Of a stretch of 64,000 bases of DNA, positions 33,790 through 49,000 are shown piece by piece. A model generated the notes under the pieces. It was not told the DNA's origin. It saw only the letters and a list, made by a program, of their open reading frames with translations, and searched no databases. Each line of letters starts with the position of its first letter. Positions within the stretch are counted from its first letter, which is position 1. The translations under genes and the position numbers were made by a program. The stretch is from positions 124,001-188,000 of the forward strand of contig JARWIR010000047.1 of NCBI GenBank assembly GCA_029959085.1, in the 5' to 3' direction. This DNA is from Nemophila menziesii (lineage: Eukaryota; Streptophyta; Magnoliopsida; Boraginales; Hydrophyllaceae).

Positions 33790-36326
33790 CGTAGAACAAT
33801 TTGGAGTCATGTAGCCCATTGATACTCTTGTTGTAGTCAAAATCACGAAACTTTTGTTAATTACAAATTTTCAGGCGTAAAATTCAATGTTTTTGCTTGA
33901 TTTTACTACTAAAAAGGGTTTGGAAAAATAGTAAGGACCCATGATGTAATAAACTGCGAGATTTTCTTAAAGATTTTCTTACAAATACTCTACTAAATTT
34001 CTAAATTGAAGTTTTCAATAAAAAGGCTCAGCATTTTTAGACCTAACTCTTAATATGTGAAATCAGGGTTGACATAACATATGATGACAAAGAAAGTAAG
34101 AAAAACATATCTATGAGAAAGAAGAATAGTGTAATGTGAGTGCAATTAATCCCACTAAGAAATATTTGGTTTATATATAATAAATTTTATGAGAAGGAGG
34201 GAGAAATGAGAGTTGAGAGGGAAAAAATACCATAGGTGTATATTTTATAATTGTGCTTTCTTTTTCTTTATATATTGAAGAACACTACCTCACTTTTTAA
34301 AAAAAAAATGAAATAATCAGAACAAATTCACCAAAAATAACATCCCAACAATAAATAAAGCCATCTAGCCATGAAAATACAAAATAATCTTACTATATAT
34401 AATTTTTTTATGAACTACCCAAGCTTTATGTTAAATTTTGAAACCCCAATCCATTCTAAAATAATTAATATGATATAGTTTAAATTGGGATGGATAAAAT
34501 ACCTAATATTGGGCCGAATATTTTTATAACTTTAATTTTGGCTCAATCTTAGTTACATAGCTATAAAACCCTAATCTCCGCCGATTAACTATACACCCAT
34601 TACATTATACACTTGTAGTGCACCTCTGACACTATGATTTAGTTCTCAAAAATCTAAGTCCTTCTCTAATCTCTTTCCCTCCAACCTTTTCTTTTTCCCC
34701 ATGTTTATTACAATTCCCGACTACCAAATAGTAAATAGAAATGATTAGATGTTTGATCGTTGGCAATTATATTTTAATCAACATGTGGAATTTTGCGATT
34801 CATAGGAACATGAATTCTATGTTTCCGCGATAAATGCATTGGAACAAAGGTTGTAATTCCTCCTAAAGAGTTTGAAATTCACGCCTGAAAGCTTAAACAA
34901 AAAGCCGTCGGAGTAAATGTTCTTGGAGAACAGAATCACTCTCCGAGAGGTACTTAATGCATGCAAGGTTGTACCACCTAATCCTAAATCAATAAAAGAA
35001 GCAATCTTAAACGCGGTGGGAAGATTATCAAGTGAGTAGCAAGGTCTTACCCTTACTAATCATGTCATGTTCCTATTCAAAGGTCATATGATAGAAAATT
35101 ATCTTGGACAAATGGGTTCAAGTAACCCTAGGATCAAAAGACGAGGAGCTTTAACTCAAAGTTATGCAGGCATGCATAAACTTGCATTATCTAAATTTCT
35201 CTTCGATGACATAGTTAATGTATTGTGCTCCTGGACAGAAGAAAGGTCTAATAGGCCTTAAACAAGGTGCTGGCGGACGTCAAGAAAATTTAATAGTTGC
35301 TCTAGTGTTTTGCATAATATAGTGAAATCACTCTCCCATGTAATGATAAATGATATATATATATATATATATATACACATCTGTTCTTTTGTTTTTGTCT
35401 ATTATGTTTTGGCCATAATTTGTTATATGTTTCTAATCGGGTCTTGATTTGAATTAAACAAATTTTTAATATTTCATTAATAATAATTCTTGTGTTGAAA
35501 TTTTCAAACACATAGGTATAATGGTTATTTTGCATAGAGCAGGGACTAGTAGTGCATTTAATGCTTCATATATATGAAAAATGAAAGAATTGGCTAGACT
35601 ATGTTATATAAACACTTAACTATAATTCCTAGTTCATATAATAACATGACCAAATGTGCAATTTAGCTAAAACTAACATTATTCTTTATATACCTTTGTG
35701 ATACATTCACATAGCAAATTCTTTTAGATTAGATAAGGCCATTTCTGACGCGTTTGGTTTGCTACAAAACCTCAACAGAAGTGGGGGGCTTTTGATTTCT
35801 TCAATATTAGTTTCAACTCTAAGATTTTGTTAAGGGATGCAATTATGTGTTATTTGTATCAAAATATATTCAATATTAAGGAAGAAAAGAATTAAATTTC
35901 ACTTTAAACTCAAGCTTTAGAATAAATAGCTATCAATAATATCATATGTGTTCTTCAATACTGAAGACCCATCCAACTTCTTACTTTCAAGGCAATAGAA
36001 AAACCAAATAAATAAATACACTACATCTCTTCACCTTCCTCTAATACAATGGTAGCTAAAGAAAGTATAAAAGATGTTGACATCATATTCCTAACTATAA
36101 CGTAGATCTCATCTTCCTTCCTTGACTCCCACAGTTCCTTTCTAGGACAAGACAGCAACATTGCTACACAAAATGCCATTGCAACTGCCTTCTTGATGCA
36201 CACAAATTGTATGATCAACTCATAATTCTAAATTGATACAAAAATAGAAGAAAATTTACCTTCCTCAAACAAATTCATCTGTGACAAAATTAATTATCTT
36301 CTGGAGACTCTCCAATTGCGGATTTT
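33790..36326 (+). repeat. Tandem array unit 11 (right subfamily, 2537 bp)
   Basis: Eleventh copy. Telo-box at 34566-34574. Almost identical to unit 15, with which it shares TTTCTTCAATATTAG (35798 and 45931). Private variants are T at 33861 and A at 34634. Confidence 0.95.
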
Positions 36327-38861
36327 CGTAGAACAATTTGGAGTCATGTAGCCCATTGATACTCTTGTTGTAGTCAAAATCACGAAACTTTTGTTAAGTA
36401 CAAATTTTCAGGCGTAAAATTCAATGTTTTTGCTTGATTTTACTACTAAAAAGGGTTTGGAAAAATAGTAAGGACCCATGATGTAATAAACTGCGAGATT
36501 TTCTTAAAGATTTTCTTACAAATACTCTACTAAATTTCTAAATTGAAGTTTTCAATAAAAAGGCTCAGCATTTTTAGACCTAACTCTTAATATGTGAAAT
36601 CAGGGTTGACATAACATATGATGACAAAGAAAGTAAGAAAAACATATCTATGAGAAAGAAGAATAGTGTAATGTGAGTGCAATTAATCCCACTAAGAAAT
36701 ATTTGGTTTATATATAATAAATTTTATGAGAAGGAGGGAGAAATGAGAGTTGAGAGGGAAAAAATACCATAGGTGTATATTTTATAATTGTGCTTTCTTT
36801 TTCTTTATATATTGAAGAACACTACCTCACTTTTTAAAAAAAAAATGAAATAATCAGAACAAATTCACCAAAAATAACATCCCAACAATAAATAAAGCCA
36901 TCTAGCCATGAAAATACAAAATAATCTTACTATATATAATTTTTTTATGAACTACCCAAGCTTTATGTTAAATTTTGAAACCCCAATCCATTCTAAAATA
37001 ATTAATATGATATAGTTTAAATTGGGATGGATAAAATACCTAATATTGGGCCGAATATTTTTATAACTTTAATTTTGGCTCAATCTTAGTTACATAGCTA
37101 TAAAACCCTAATCTCCGCCGATTAACTATACACCCATTACATTATACACTTGTAGTGCACCTCTGACACTCTGATTTAGTTCTCAAAAATCTAAGTCCTT
37201 CTCTAATCTCTTTCCCTCCAACCTTTTCTTTTTCCCCATGTTTATTACAATTCCCGACTACCAAATAGTAAATAGAAATGATTAGATGTTTGATCGTTGG
37301 CAATTATATTTTAATCAACATGTGGAATTTTGCGATTCATAGGAACATGAATTCTATGTTTCCGCGATAAATGCATTGGAACAAAGGTTGTAATTCCTCC
37401 TAAAGAGTTTGAAATTCACGCCTGAAAGCTTAAACAAAAAGCCGTCGGAGTAAATGTTCTTGGAGAACAGAATCACTCTCCGAGAGGTACTTAATGCATG
37501 CAAGGTTGTACCACCTAATCCTAAATCAATAAAAGAAGCAATCTTAAACGCGGTGGGAAGATTATCAAGTGAGTAGCAAGGTCTTACCCTTACTAATCAT
37601 GTCATGTTCCTATTCAAAGGTCATATGATAGAAAATTATCTTGGACAAATGGGTTCAAGTAACCCTAGGATCAAAAGACGAGGAGCTTTAACTCAAAGTT
37701 ATGCAGGCATGCATAAACTTGCATTATCTAAATTTCTCTTCGATGACATAGTTAATGTATTGTGCTCCTGGACAGAAGAAAGGTCTAATAGGCCTTAAAC
37801 AAGGTGCTGGCGGACGTCAAGAAAATTTAATAGTTGCTCTAGTGTTTTGCATAATATAGTGAAATCACTCTCCCATGTAATGATAAATGATATATATATA
37901 TATATATATACACATCTGTTCTTTTGTTTTTGTCTATTATGTTTTGGCCATAATTTGTTATATGTTTCTAATCGGGTCTTGATTTGAATTAAACAAATTT
38001 TTAATATTTCATTAATAATAATTCTTGTGTTGAAATTTTCAAACACATAGGTATAATGGTTATTTTGCATAGAGCAGGGACTAGTAGTGCATTTAATGCT
38101 TCATATATATGAAAAATGAAAGAATTGGCTAGACTATGTTATATAAACACTTAACTATAATTCCTAGTTCATATAATAACATGACCAAATGTGCAATTTA
38201 GCTAAAACTAACATTATTCTTTATATACCTTTGTGATACATTCACATAGCAAATTCTTTTAGATTAGATAAGGCCATTTCTGACGCGTTTGGTTTGCTAC
38301 AAAACCTCAACAGAAGTGGGGGGCTTTTGATTTCTTTAATATTAGTTTCAACTCTAAGATTTTGTTAAGGGATGCAATTATGTGTTATTTGTATCAAAAT
38401 ATATTCAATATTAAGGAAGAAAAGAATTAAATTTCACTTTAAACTCAAGCTTTAGAATAAATAGCTATCAATAATATCATATGTGTTCTTCAATACTGAA
38501 GACCCATCCAACTTCTTACTTTCAAGGCAATAGAAAAACCAAATAAATAAATACACTACATCTCTTCACCTTCCTCTAATACAATGGTAGCTAAAGAAAG
38601 TATAAAAGATGTTGACATCATATTCCTAACTATAACGTAGATCTCATCTTCCTTCCTTGACTCCCACAGTTCCTTTCTAGGACAAGACAGCAACATTGCT
38701 ACACAAAATGCCATTGCAACTGCCTTCTTGATGCACACAAATTGTATGATCAACTCATAATTCTAAATTGATACAAAAATAGAAGAAAATTTACCTTCCT
38801 CAAACAAATTCATCTGTGACAAAATTAATTATCTTCTGGAGACTCTCCAATTGCGGATTTT
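36327..38861 (+). repeat. Tandem array unit 12 (right subfamily, 2535 bp)
   Basis: Twelfth copy. Telo-box at 37103-37111, small ORF start at 37454 with the codon-41 stop. Counterpart of unit 16 in the four-unit duplication; the visible difference is the (TA)n length. Confidence 0.95.
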
Positions 38862-41391
38862 CGTAGAACAATTTGGAGTCATGTAGCCCATTGATACTCT
38901 TGTTGTAGTCAAAATCACGAAACTTTTGTTAAGTACAAATTTTCAGGCGTAAAATTCAATGTTTTTGCTTGATTTTACTACTAAAAAGGGTTTGGAAAAA
39001 TAGTAAGGACCCATGATGTAATAAACTGCGAGATTTTCTTAAAGATTTTCTTACAAATACTCTACTAAATTTCTAAATTGAAGTTTTCAATAAAAAGGCT
39101 CAGCATTTTTAGACCTAACTCTTAATATGTGAAATCAGGGTTGACATAACATATGATGACAAAGAAAGTAAGAAAAACATATCTATGAGAAAGAAGAAAA
39201 GTGTAATGTGAGTGCAATTAATCCCACTAAGAAATATTTGGTTTATATATAATAAATTTTATGAGAAGGAGGGAGAAATGGGAGTTGAGAGGGAAAAATA
39301 CCATAGGTGTATATTTTATAATTGTGCTTTCTTTTTCTTTATATATTGAAGAACACTATCTCACTTTTTAAAACAAAATGAAATAATCAGAACAAATTCA
39401 CCAAAAATAAATCCCAACAATAAATAAAGCCATCTAGCCATGAAAATACAAAATAATCTTACTATATATAATTTTTTTATGAACTACCCAAGCTTTATGT
39501 TAAATTTTGAAACCCCAATCCATTCTAAAATAATTAATATGATATAGTTTAAATTGGGATGGATAAAATACCTAATATTGGGCCGAATATTTTTATAACT
39601 TTAATTTTGGCTCAATCTTAGTTACATAGCTATAAAACCCTAATCTCCGCCGATTAACTATACACCCATTACATTATACACTTGTAGTGCACCTCTGACA
39701 CTCTGATTTAGTTCTCAAAAATCAAAGTCCTTCTCTAATCTCTTTCCCTCCAACCTTTTCTTTTTCCCCATGTTTGTTACAATTCCCGACTACCAAATAG
39801 TAAATAGAAATGATTAGATGTTTGATCGTTGGCAATTATATTTTAATCAACATGTGGAATTTTGCGATTCATAGGAACATGAATTCTATGTTTCCGCGAT
39901 AAATGCATTGGAACAAAGGTTGTAATTCCTCCTAAAGAGTTTGAAATTCACGCCCGAAAGCTTAAACAAAAAGCCGCCGGAGTAAATGTTCTTGGAGAAC
40001 AGAATCACTCTCCGAGAGGTACTTAATGCATGCAAGGTTGTACCACCTAATCCTAAATCAATAAAAGAAGCAATCTTAAATGCGGTGGGAAGATTATCAA
40101 GTGAGTAGCAAGGTCTTACCCTTACTAATCATGTCATGTTCCTATTCAAAGGTCATATGATAGAAAATTATCTTGGACAAATGGGTTCAAGTAACCCTAG
40201 GATCAAAAGACGAGGAGCTTTAACTCAAAGTTATGCAGGCATGCATAAACTTGCATTATCTAAATTTCTCTTCGATGACATAGTTAATGTATTGTGCTCC
40301 TGGACAGAAGAAAGGTCTAATAGGCCTTAAACAAGGTGCTGGCGGACGTCAAGAAAATTTAATAGTTGCTCTAGTGTTTTGCATAATATAGTGAAATAAC
40401 TCTCCCATGTAATGATAAATGATATATATATATATATATACACATCTGTTCTTTTGTTTTTGTCTATTATATTTTGGCCATAATTTGTTATATGTTTCTA
40501 ATCGGGTCTTGATTTGAATTAAACAAATTTTTAATATTTCATTAATAATAATTCTTGTGTTGAAATTTTCAAACACATAGGTATAATGGTTATTTTGCAT
40601 AGAGCAGGGACTAGTAGTGCATTTAATGCTTCATATATATGAAAAATGAAAGAATTGGCTAGACTATGTTATATAAACACTTAACTATAATTCCTAGTTC
40701 ATATAATAACATGACCAAATGTGCAATTTAGCTAAAACTAACATTATTCTTTATATACCTTTGTGATACATTCACATAGCAAATTCTTTTAGATTAGATA
40801 AGGCCATTTCTGACGCGTTTGGTTTGCTACAAAACCTCAACAGAAGTGGGGGGCTTTTGATTTCTTTAATATTAGTTTCAACTCTAAGATTTTGTTAAGG
40901 AATGCAATTATGTGTTATTTGTATCAAAATATATTCAATATTAAGGAAGAAAAGAATTAAATTTCACTTTAAACTCAAGCTTTAGAATAAATAGCTATCA
41001 ATAATATCATATTTGTTCTTCAATACTGAAGACCCATCCAACTTCTTACTTTCAAGGCAATAGAAAAACCAAATAAATAAATACACTACATCTCTTCACC
41101 TTCCTCTAATACAATGGTAGCTAAAGAAAGTATAAAAGATGTTGACATCATATTCCTAACTATAACGTAGATCTCATCTTCCTTCCTTGACTCCCACAGT
41201 TCCTTTCTAGTACAAGACAGCAACATTGCTACACAAAATGCCAATGCAACTGCCTTCTTGATGCACACAAATTGTATGATCAACTCATAATTCTAAATTA
41301 ATACAAAAATAGAAGAAAATTTACCTTCCTCAAACAAATTCATCTGTGACAAAATTAATTATCTTCTGGAGACTCTCCAATTGCGGATTTT
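38862..41391 (+). repeat. Tandem array unit 13 (right subfamily, 2530 bp)
   Basis: Thirteenth copy. Telo-box at 39635-39643. Many variants are shared only with unit 17: AAAACAAAATG (39370), AAAATAAATCCC, TGAAATAACTCTCC (40393), TATTATATTTTGG, TTAAGGAATGC (40896) and ATATTTGTTC (41009). Confidence 0.95.
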
Positions 41392-43922
41392 CGTAGAACA
41401 ATTTGGAGTCATGTAGCCCATTGATACTCTTGTTGTAGTCAAAATCACGAAACTTTTGTTAAGTACAAATTTTCAGGCGTAAAATTCAATGTTTTTGCTT
41501 GATTTTACTACTAAAAAGGGTTTGGAAAAATAGTAAGGACCCATGATGTAATAAACTGCGAGATTTTCTTAAAGATTTTCTTACAAATACTCTACTAAAT
41601 TTCTAAATTGAAGTTTTCAATAAAAAGGCTCAGCATTTTTAGACCTAACTCTTAATATGTGAAATCAGGGTTGACATAACATATGATGACAAAGAAAGTA
41701 AGAAAAACATATCTATGAGAAAGAAGAAAAGTGTAATGTGAGTGCAATTAATCCCACTAAGAAATATTTGGTTTATATATAATAAATTTTATGAGAAGGA
41801 GGGAGAAATGGGAGTTGAGAGGGAAAAATACCATAGGTGTATATTTTATAATTGTGCTTTCTTTTTCTTTATATATTGAAGAACACTATCTCACTTTTTA
41901 AAAAAAAATGAAATAATCAGAACAAATTCACCAAAAATAACATCCCAACAATAAATAAAGCCATCTAGCCATGAAAATACAAAATAATCTTACTATATAT
42001 AATTTTTTTATGAACTATCCAAGCTTTATGTTAAATTTTGAAACGCCAATCCATTCTAAAATAATTAATATGATATAGTTTAAATTGGGATGGATAAAAT
42101 ACCTAATATTGGGCCGAATATTTTTATAACTTTAATTTTGGCTCAATCTTAGTTACATAGCTATAAAACCCTAATATCCGCCGATTAACTATACACCCAT
42201 TACATTATACACTTGTAGTGCACCTCTGACACTCTGATTTAGTTCTCAAAAATCTAAGTCCTTCTCTAATCTCTTTCCCTCCAACCTTTTCTTTTTCCCC
42301 ATGTTTGTTACAATTCCCGACTACCAAATAGTAAATAGAAATGATTAGATGTTTGATCGTTGGCAATTATATTTTAATCAACATGTAGAATTTTGCGATT
42401 CATAGGAACATGAATTCTATGTTTCCGCGATAAATGCATTGGAACAAAGGTTGTAATTCCTCCTAAAGAGTTTGAAATTCACGCCCGAAAGCTTAAACAA
42501 AAAGCCGCCGGAGTAAATGTTCTTGGAGAACAGAATCACTCTCCGAGAGGTACTTAATGCATGCAAGGTTGTACCACCTAATCCTAAATCAATAAAAGAA
42601 GCAATCTTAAACGCGGTGGGAAGATTATCAAGTGAGTAGCAAGGTCTTACCCTTACTAATCATGTCATGTTCCTATTCAAAGGTCATATGATAGAAAATT
42701 ATCTTGGACAAATGGGTTCAAGTAACCCTAGGATCAAAAGACGAGGAGCTTTAACTCAAAGTTATGCAGGCATGCATAAACTTGCATTATCTAAATTTCT
42801 CTTCGATGACATAGTTAATGTATTGTGCTCCTGGACAGAAGAAAGGTCTAATAGGCCTTAAACAAGGTGCTGGCGGACGTCAAGAAAATATAATAGTTGC
42901 TCTAGTGTTTTGCATAATATAGTGAAATCACTCTCCCATGTAATGATAAATGATATATATATATATATATACACATCTGTTCTTTTGTTTTTGTCTATTA
43001 TGTTTTGGCCATAATTTGTTATATGTTTCTAATCGGGTCTTGATTTGAATTAAACAAATTTTTAATATTTCATTAATAATAATTCTTGTGTTGAAATTTT
43101 CAAACACATAGGTATAATGGTTATTTTGCATAGAGCAGGGACTAGTAGTGCATTTAATGCTTCATATATATGAAAAATGAAAGAATTGGCTAGACTATGT
43201 TATATAAACACTTAACTATAATTCCTAGTTCATATAATAACATGACCAAATGTGCAATTTAGCTAAAACTAACATTATTCTTTATATACCTTTGTGATAC
43301 ATTCACATAGCAAATTCTTTTAGATTAGATAAGGCCATTTCTGACGCGTTTGGTTTGCTACAAAACCTCAACAGAAGTGGGGGGCTTTTGATTTCTTTAA
43401 TATTAGTTTCAACTCTAAGATTTTGTTAAGGGATGCAATTATGTGTTATTTGTATCAAAATATATTCAATATTAAGGAAGAAAAGAATTAAATTTCACTT
43501 TAAACTCAAGCTTTAGAATAAATAGCTATCAATAATATCATATGTGTTCTTCAATACTGAAGACCCATCCAACTTCTTACTTTCAAGGCAATAGAAAAAC
43601 CAAATAAATAAATACACTACATCTCTTCACCTTCCTCTAATACAATGGTAGCTAAAGAAAGTATAAAAGATGTTGTCATCATATTCCTAACTATAACGTA
43701 GATCTCATCTTCCTTCCTTGACTCCCACAGTTCCTTTCTAGGACAAGACAGCAACATTGCTACACAAAATGCCATTGCAACTGCCTTCTTGATGCACACA
43801 AATTGTATGATCAACTCATAATTCTAAATTGATACAAAAATAGAAGAAAATTTACCTTCCTCAAACAAATTCATCTGTGACAAAATTAATTATCTTCTGG
43901 AGACTCTCCAATTGCGGATTTT
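41392..43922 (+). repeat. Tandem array unit 14 (right subfamily, 2531 bp), duplication junction
   Basis: Fourteenth copy. Telo-box at 42166-42174. Its first part matches unit 18 (AACGCCAATCC near 42052, AATATCCGCC, ACATGTAGAAT). Its last part matches unit 10 (GAAAATATAATAG near 42884). It is therefore the recombination junction of the four-unit duplication. T at 43676 is private. Confidence 0.95.
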
Positions 43923-46459
43923 CGTAGAACAATTTGGAGTCATGTAGCCCATTGATACTCTTGTTGTAGTCAAAATCACGAAACTTTTGTTAAGTACAAA
44001 TTTTCAGGCGTAAAATTCAATGTTTTTGCTTGATTTTACTACTAAAAAGGGTTTGGAAAAATAGTAAGGACCCATGATGTAATAAACTGCGAGATTTTCT
44101 TAAAGATTTTCTTACAAATACTCTACTAAATTTCTAAATTGAAGTTTTCAATAAAAAGGCTCAGCATTTTTAGACCTAACTCTTAATATGTGAAATCAGG
44201 GTTGACATAACATATGATGACAAAGAAAGTAAGAAAAACATATCTATGAGAAAGAAGAATAGTGTAATGTGAGTGCAATTAATCCCACTAAGAAATATTT
44301 GGTTTATATATAATAAATTTTATGAGAAGGAGGGAGAAATGAGAGTTGAGAGGGAAAAAATACCATAGGTGTATATTTTATAATTGTGCTTTCTTTTTCT
44401 TTATATATTGAAGAACACTACCTCACTTTTTAAAAAAAAAATGAAATAATCAGAACAAATTCACCAAAAATAACATCCCAACAATAAATAAAGCCATCTA
44501 GCCATGAAAATACAAAATAATCTTACTATATATAATTTTTTTATGAACTACCCAAGCTTTATGTTAAATTTTGAAACCCCAATCCATTCTAAAATAATTA
44601 ATATGATATAGTTTAAATTGGGATGGATAAAATACCTAATATTGGGCCGAATATTTTTATAACTTTAATTTTGGCTCAATCTTAGTTACATAGCTATAAA
44701 ACCCTAATCTCCGCCGATTAACTATACACCCATTACATTATACACTTGTAGTGCACCTCTGACACTCTGATTTAGTTCTCAAAAATCTAAGTCCTTCTCT
44801 AATCTCTTTCCCTCCAACCTTTTCTTTTTCCCCATGTTTATTACAATTCCCGACTACCAAATAGTAAATAGAAATGATTAGATGTTTGATCGTTGGCAAT
44901 TATATTTTAATCAACATGTGGAATTTTGCGATTCATAGGAACATGAATTCTATGTTTCCGCGATAAATGCATTGGAACAAAGGTTGTAATTCCTCCTAAA
45001 GAGTTTGAAATTCACGCCTGAAAGCTTAAACAAAAAGCCGTCGGAGTAAATGTTCTTGGAGAACAGAATCACTCTCCGAGAGGTACTTAATGCATGCAAG
45101 GTTGTACCACCTAATCCTAAATCAATAAAAGAAGCAATCTTAAACGCGGTGGGAAGATTATCAAGTGAGTAGCAAGGTCTTACCCTTACTAATCATGTCA
45201 TGTTCCTATTCAAAGGTCATATGATAGAAAATTATCTTGGACAAATGGGTTCAAGTAACCCTAGGATCAAAAGACGAGGAGCTTTAACTCAAAGTTATGC
45301 AGGCATGCATAAACTTGCATTATCTAAATTTCTCTTCGATGACATAGTTAATGTATTGTGCTCCTGGACAGAAGAAAGGTCTAATAGGCCTTAAACAAGG
45401 TGCTGGCGGACGTCAAGAAAATTTAATAGTTGCTCTAGTGTTTTGCATAATATAGTGAAATCACTCTCCCATGTAATGATAAATGATATATATATATATA
45501 TATATATACACATCTGTTCTTTTGTTTTTGTCTATTATGTTTTGGCCATAATTTGTTATATGTTTCTAATCGGGTCTTGATTTGAATTAAACAAATTTTT
45601 AATATTTCATTAATAATAATTCTTGTGTTGAAATTTTCAAACACATAGGTATAATGGTTATTTTGCATAGAGCAGGGACTAGTAGTGCATTTAATGCTTC
45701 ATATATATGAAAAATGAAAGAATTGGCTAGACTATGTTATATAAACACTTAACTATAATTCCTAGTTCATATAATAACATGACCAAATGTGCAATTTAGC
45801 TAAAACTAACATTATTCTTTATATACCTTTGTGATACATTCACATAGCAAATTCTTTTAGATTAGATAAGGCCATTTCTGACGCGTTTGGTTTGCTACAA
45901 AACCTCAACAGAAGTGGGGGGCTTTTGATTTCTTCAATATTAGTTTCAACTCTAAGATTTTGTTAAGGGATGCAATTATGTGTTATTTGTATCAAAATAT
46001 ATTCAATATTAAGGAAGAAAAGAATTAAATTTCACTTTAAACTCAAGCTTTAGAATAAATAGCTATCAATAATATCATATGTGTTCTTCAATACTGAAGA
46101 CCCATCCAACTTCTTACTTTCAAGGCAATAGAAAAACCAAATAAATAAATACACTACATCTCTTCACCTTCCTCTAATACAATGGTAGCTAAAGAAAGTA
46201 TAAAAGATGTTGACATCATATTCCTAACTATAACGTAGATCTCATCTTCCTTCCTTGACTCCCACAGTTCCTTTCTAGGACAAGACAGCAACATTGCTAC
46301 ACAAAATGCCATTGCAACTGCCTTCTTGATGCACACAAATTGTATGATCAACTCATAATTCTAAATTGATACAAAAATAGAAGAAAATTTACCTTCCTCA
46401 AACAAATTCATCTGTGACAAAATTAATTATCTTCTGGAGACTCTCCAATTGCGGATTTT
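43923..46459 (+). repeat. Tandem array unit 15 (right subfamily, 2537 bp)
   Basis: Fifteenth copy, near-identical partner of unit 11. Telo-box at 44699-44707, small ORF start at 45050 with the codon-41 stop. Confidence 0.95.
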
Positions 46460-48022
46460 CGTAGAACAATTTGGAGTCATGTAGCCCATTGATACTCTTG
46501 TTGTAGTCAAAATCACGAAACTTTTGTTAAGTACAAATTTTCAGGCGTAAAATTCAATGTTTTTGCTTGATTTTACTACTAAAAAGGGTTTGGAAAAATA
46601 GTAAGGACCCATGATGTAATAAACTGCGAGATTTTCTTAAAGATTTTCTTACAAATACTCTACTAAATTTCTAAATTGAAGTTTTCAATAAAAAGGCTCA
46701 GCATTTTTAGACCTAACTCTTAATATGTGAAATCAGGGTTGACATAACATATGATGACAAAGAAAGTAAGAAAAACATATCTATGAGAAAGAAGAATAGT
46801 GTAATGTGAGTGCAATTAATCCCACTAAGAAATATTTGGTTTATATATAATAAATTTTATGAGAAGGAGGGAGAAATGAGAGTTGAGAGGGAAAAAATAC
46901 CATAGGTGTATATTTTATAATTGTGCTTTCTTTTTCTTTATATATTGAAGAACACTACCTCACTTTTTAAAAAAAAAATGAAATAATCAGAACAAATTCA
47001 CCAAAAATAACATCCCAACAATAAATAAAGCCATCTAGCCATGAAAATACAAAATAATCTTACTATATATAATTTTTTTATGAACTACCCAAGCTTTATG
47101 TTAAATTTTGAAACCCCAATCCATTCTAAAATAATTAATATGATATAGTTTAAATTGGGATGGATAAAATACCTAATATTGGGCCGAATATTTTTATAAC
47201 TTTAATTTTGGCTCAATCTTAGTTACATAGCTATAAAACCCTAATCTCCGCCGATTAACTATACACCCATTACATTATACACTTGTAGTGCACCTCTGAC
47301 ACTCTGATTTAGTTCTCAAAAATCTAAGTCCTTCTCTAATCTCTTTCCCTCCAACCTTTTCTTTTTCCCCATGTTTATTACAATTCCCGACTACCAAATA
47401 GTAAATAGAAATGATTAGATGTTTGATCGTTGGCAATTATATTTTAATCAACATGTGGAATTTTGCGATTCATAGGAACATGAATTCTATGTTTCCGCGA
47501 TAAATGCATTGGAACAAAGGTTGTAATTCCTCCTAAAGAGTTTGAAATTCACGCCTGAAAGCTTAAACAAAAAGCCGTCGGAGTAAATGTTCTTGGAGAA
47601 CAGAATCACTCTCCGAGAGGTACTTAATGCATGCAAGGTTGTACCACCTAATCCTAAATCAATAAAAGAAGCAATCTTAAACGCGGTGGGAAGATTATCA
47701 AGTGAGTAGCAAGGTCTTACCCTTACTAATCATGTCATGTTCCTATTCAAAGGTCATATGATAGAAAATTATCTTGGACAAATGGGTTCAAGTAACCCTA
47801 GGATCAAAAGACGAGGAGCTTTAACTCAAAGTTATGCAGGCATGCATAAACTTGCATTATCTAAATTTCTCTTCGATGACATAGTTAATGTATTGTGCTC
47901 CTGGACAGAAGAAAGGTCTAATAGGCCTTAAACAAGGTGCTGGCGGACGTCAAGAAAATTTAATAGTTGCTCTAGTGTTTTGCATAATATAGTGAAATCA
48001 CTCTCCCATGTAATGATAAATG

Positions 48023-48054
<32 letters not shown>

Positions 48055-49000
48055 CTGTTCTTTTGTTTTTGTCTATTATGTTTTGGCCATAATTTGTTAT
48101 ATGTTTCTAATCGGGTCTTGATTTGAATTAAACAAATTTTTAATATTTCATTAATAATAATTCTTGTGTTGAAATTTTCAAACACATAGGTATAATGGTT
48201 ATTTTGCATAGAGCAGGGACTAGTAGTGCATTTAATGCTTCATATATATGAAAAATGAAAGAATTGGCTAGACTATGTTATATAAACACTTAACTATAAT
48301 TCCTAGTTCATATAATAACATGACCAAATGTGCAATTTAGCTAAAACTAACATTATTCTTTATATACCTTTGTGATACATTCACATAGCAAATTCTTTTA
48401 GATTAGATAAGGCCATTTCTGACGCGTTTGGTTTGCTACAAAACCTCAACAGAAGTGGGGGGCTTTTGATTTCTTTAATATTAGTTTCAACTCTAAGATT
48501 TTGTTAAGGGATGCAATTATGTGTTATTTGTATCAAAATATATTCAATATTAAGGAAGAAAAGAATTAAATTTCACTTTAAACTCAAGCTTTAGAATAAA
48601 TAGCTATCAATAATATCATATGTGTTCTTCAATACTGAAGACCCATCCAACTTCTTACTTTCAAGGCAATAGAAAAACCAAATAAATAAATACACTACAT
48701 CTCTTCACCTTCCTCTAATACAATGGTAGCTAAAGAAAGTATAAAAGATGTTGACATCATATTCCTAACTATAACGTAGATCTCATCTTCCTTCCTTGAC
48801 TCCCACAGTTCCTTTCTAGGACAAGACAGCAACATTGCTACACAAAATGCCATTGCAACTGCCTTCTTGATGCACACAAATTGTATGATCAACTCATAAT
48901 TCTAAATTGATACAAAAATAGAAGAAAATTTACCTTCCTCAAACAAATTCATCTGTGACAAAATTAATTATCTTCTGGAGACTCTCCAATTGCGGATTTT
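46460..49000 (+). repeat. Tandem array unit 16 (right subfamily, 2541 bp)
   Basis: Sixteenth copy, partner of unit 12. Telo-box at 47236-47244. Slightly longer because of a longer (TA)n tract around 48024-48049. Confidence 0.95.

Larger units (their letters stand above)
32751..42885 (+). repeat. Four-unit segmental duplication, copy A
   Basis: A 10,135-bp block spanning four array units, repeated immediately downstream as copy B. Variants found nowhere else in the array recur at exactly this offset, for example AAATATAATA at 32751 and 42886. I spot only about eight substitutions plus (TA)n length changes between the copies. The true breakpoint lies between about 42.39 and 42.89 kb, because upstream of it unit 14 resembles unit 18 and downstream it resembles unit 10. 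Confidence 0.85.
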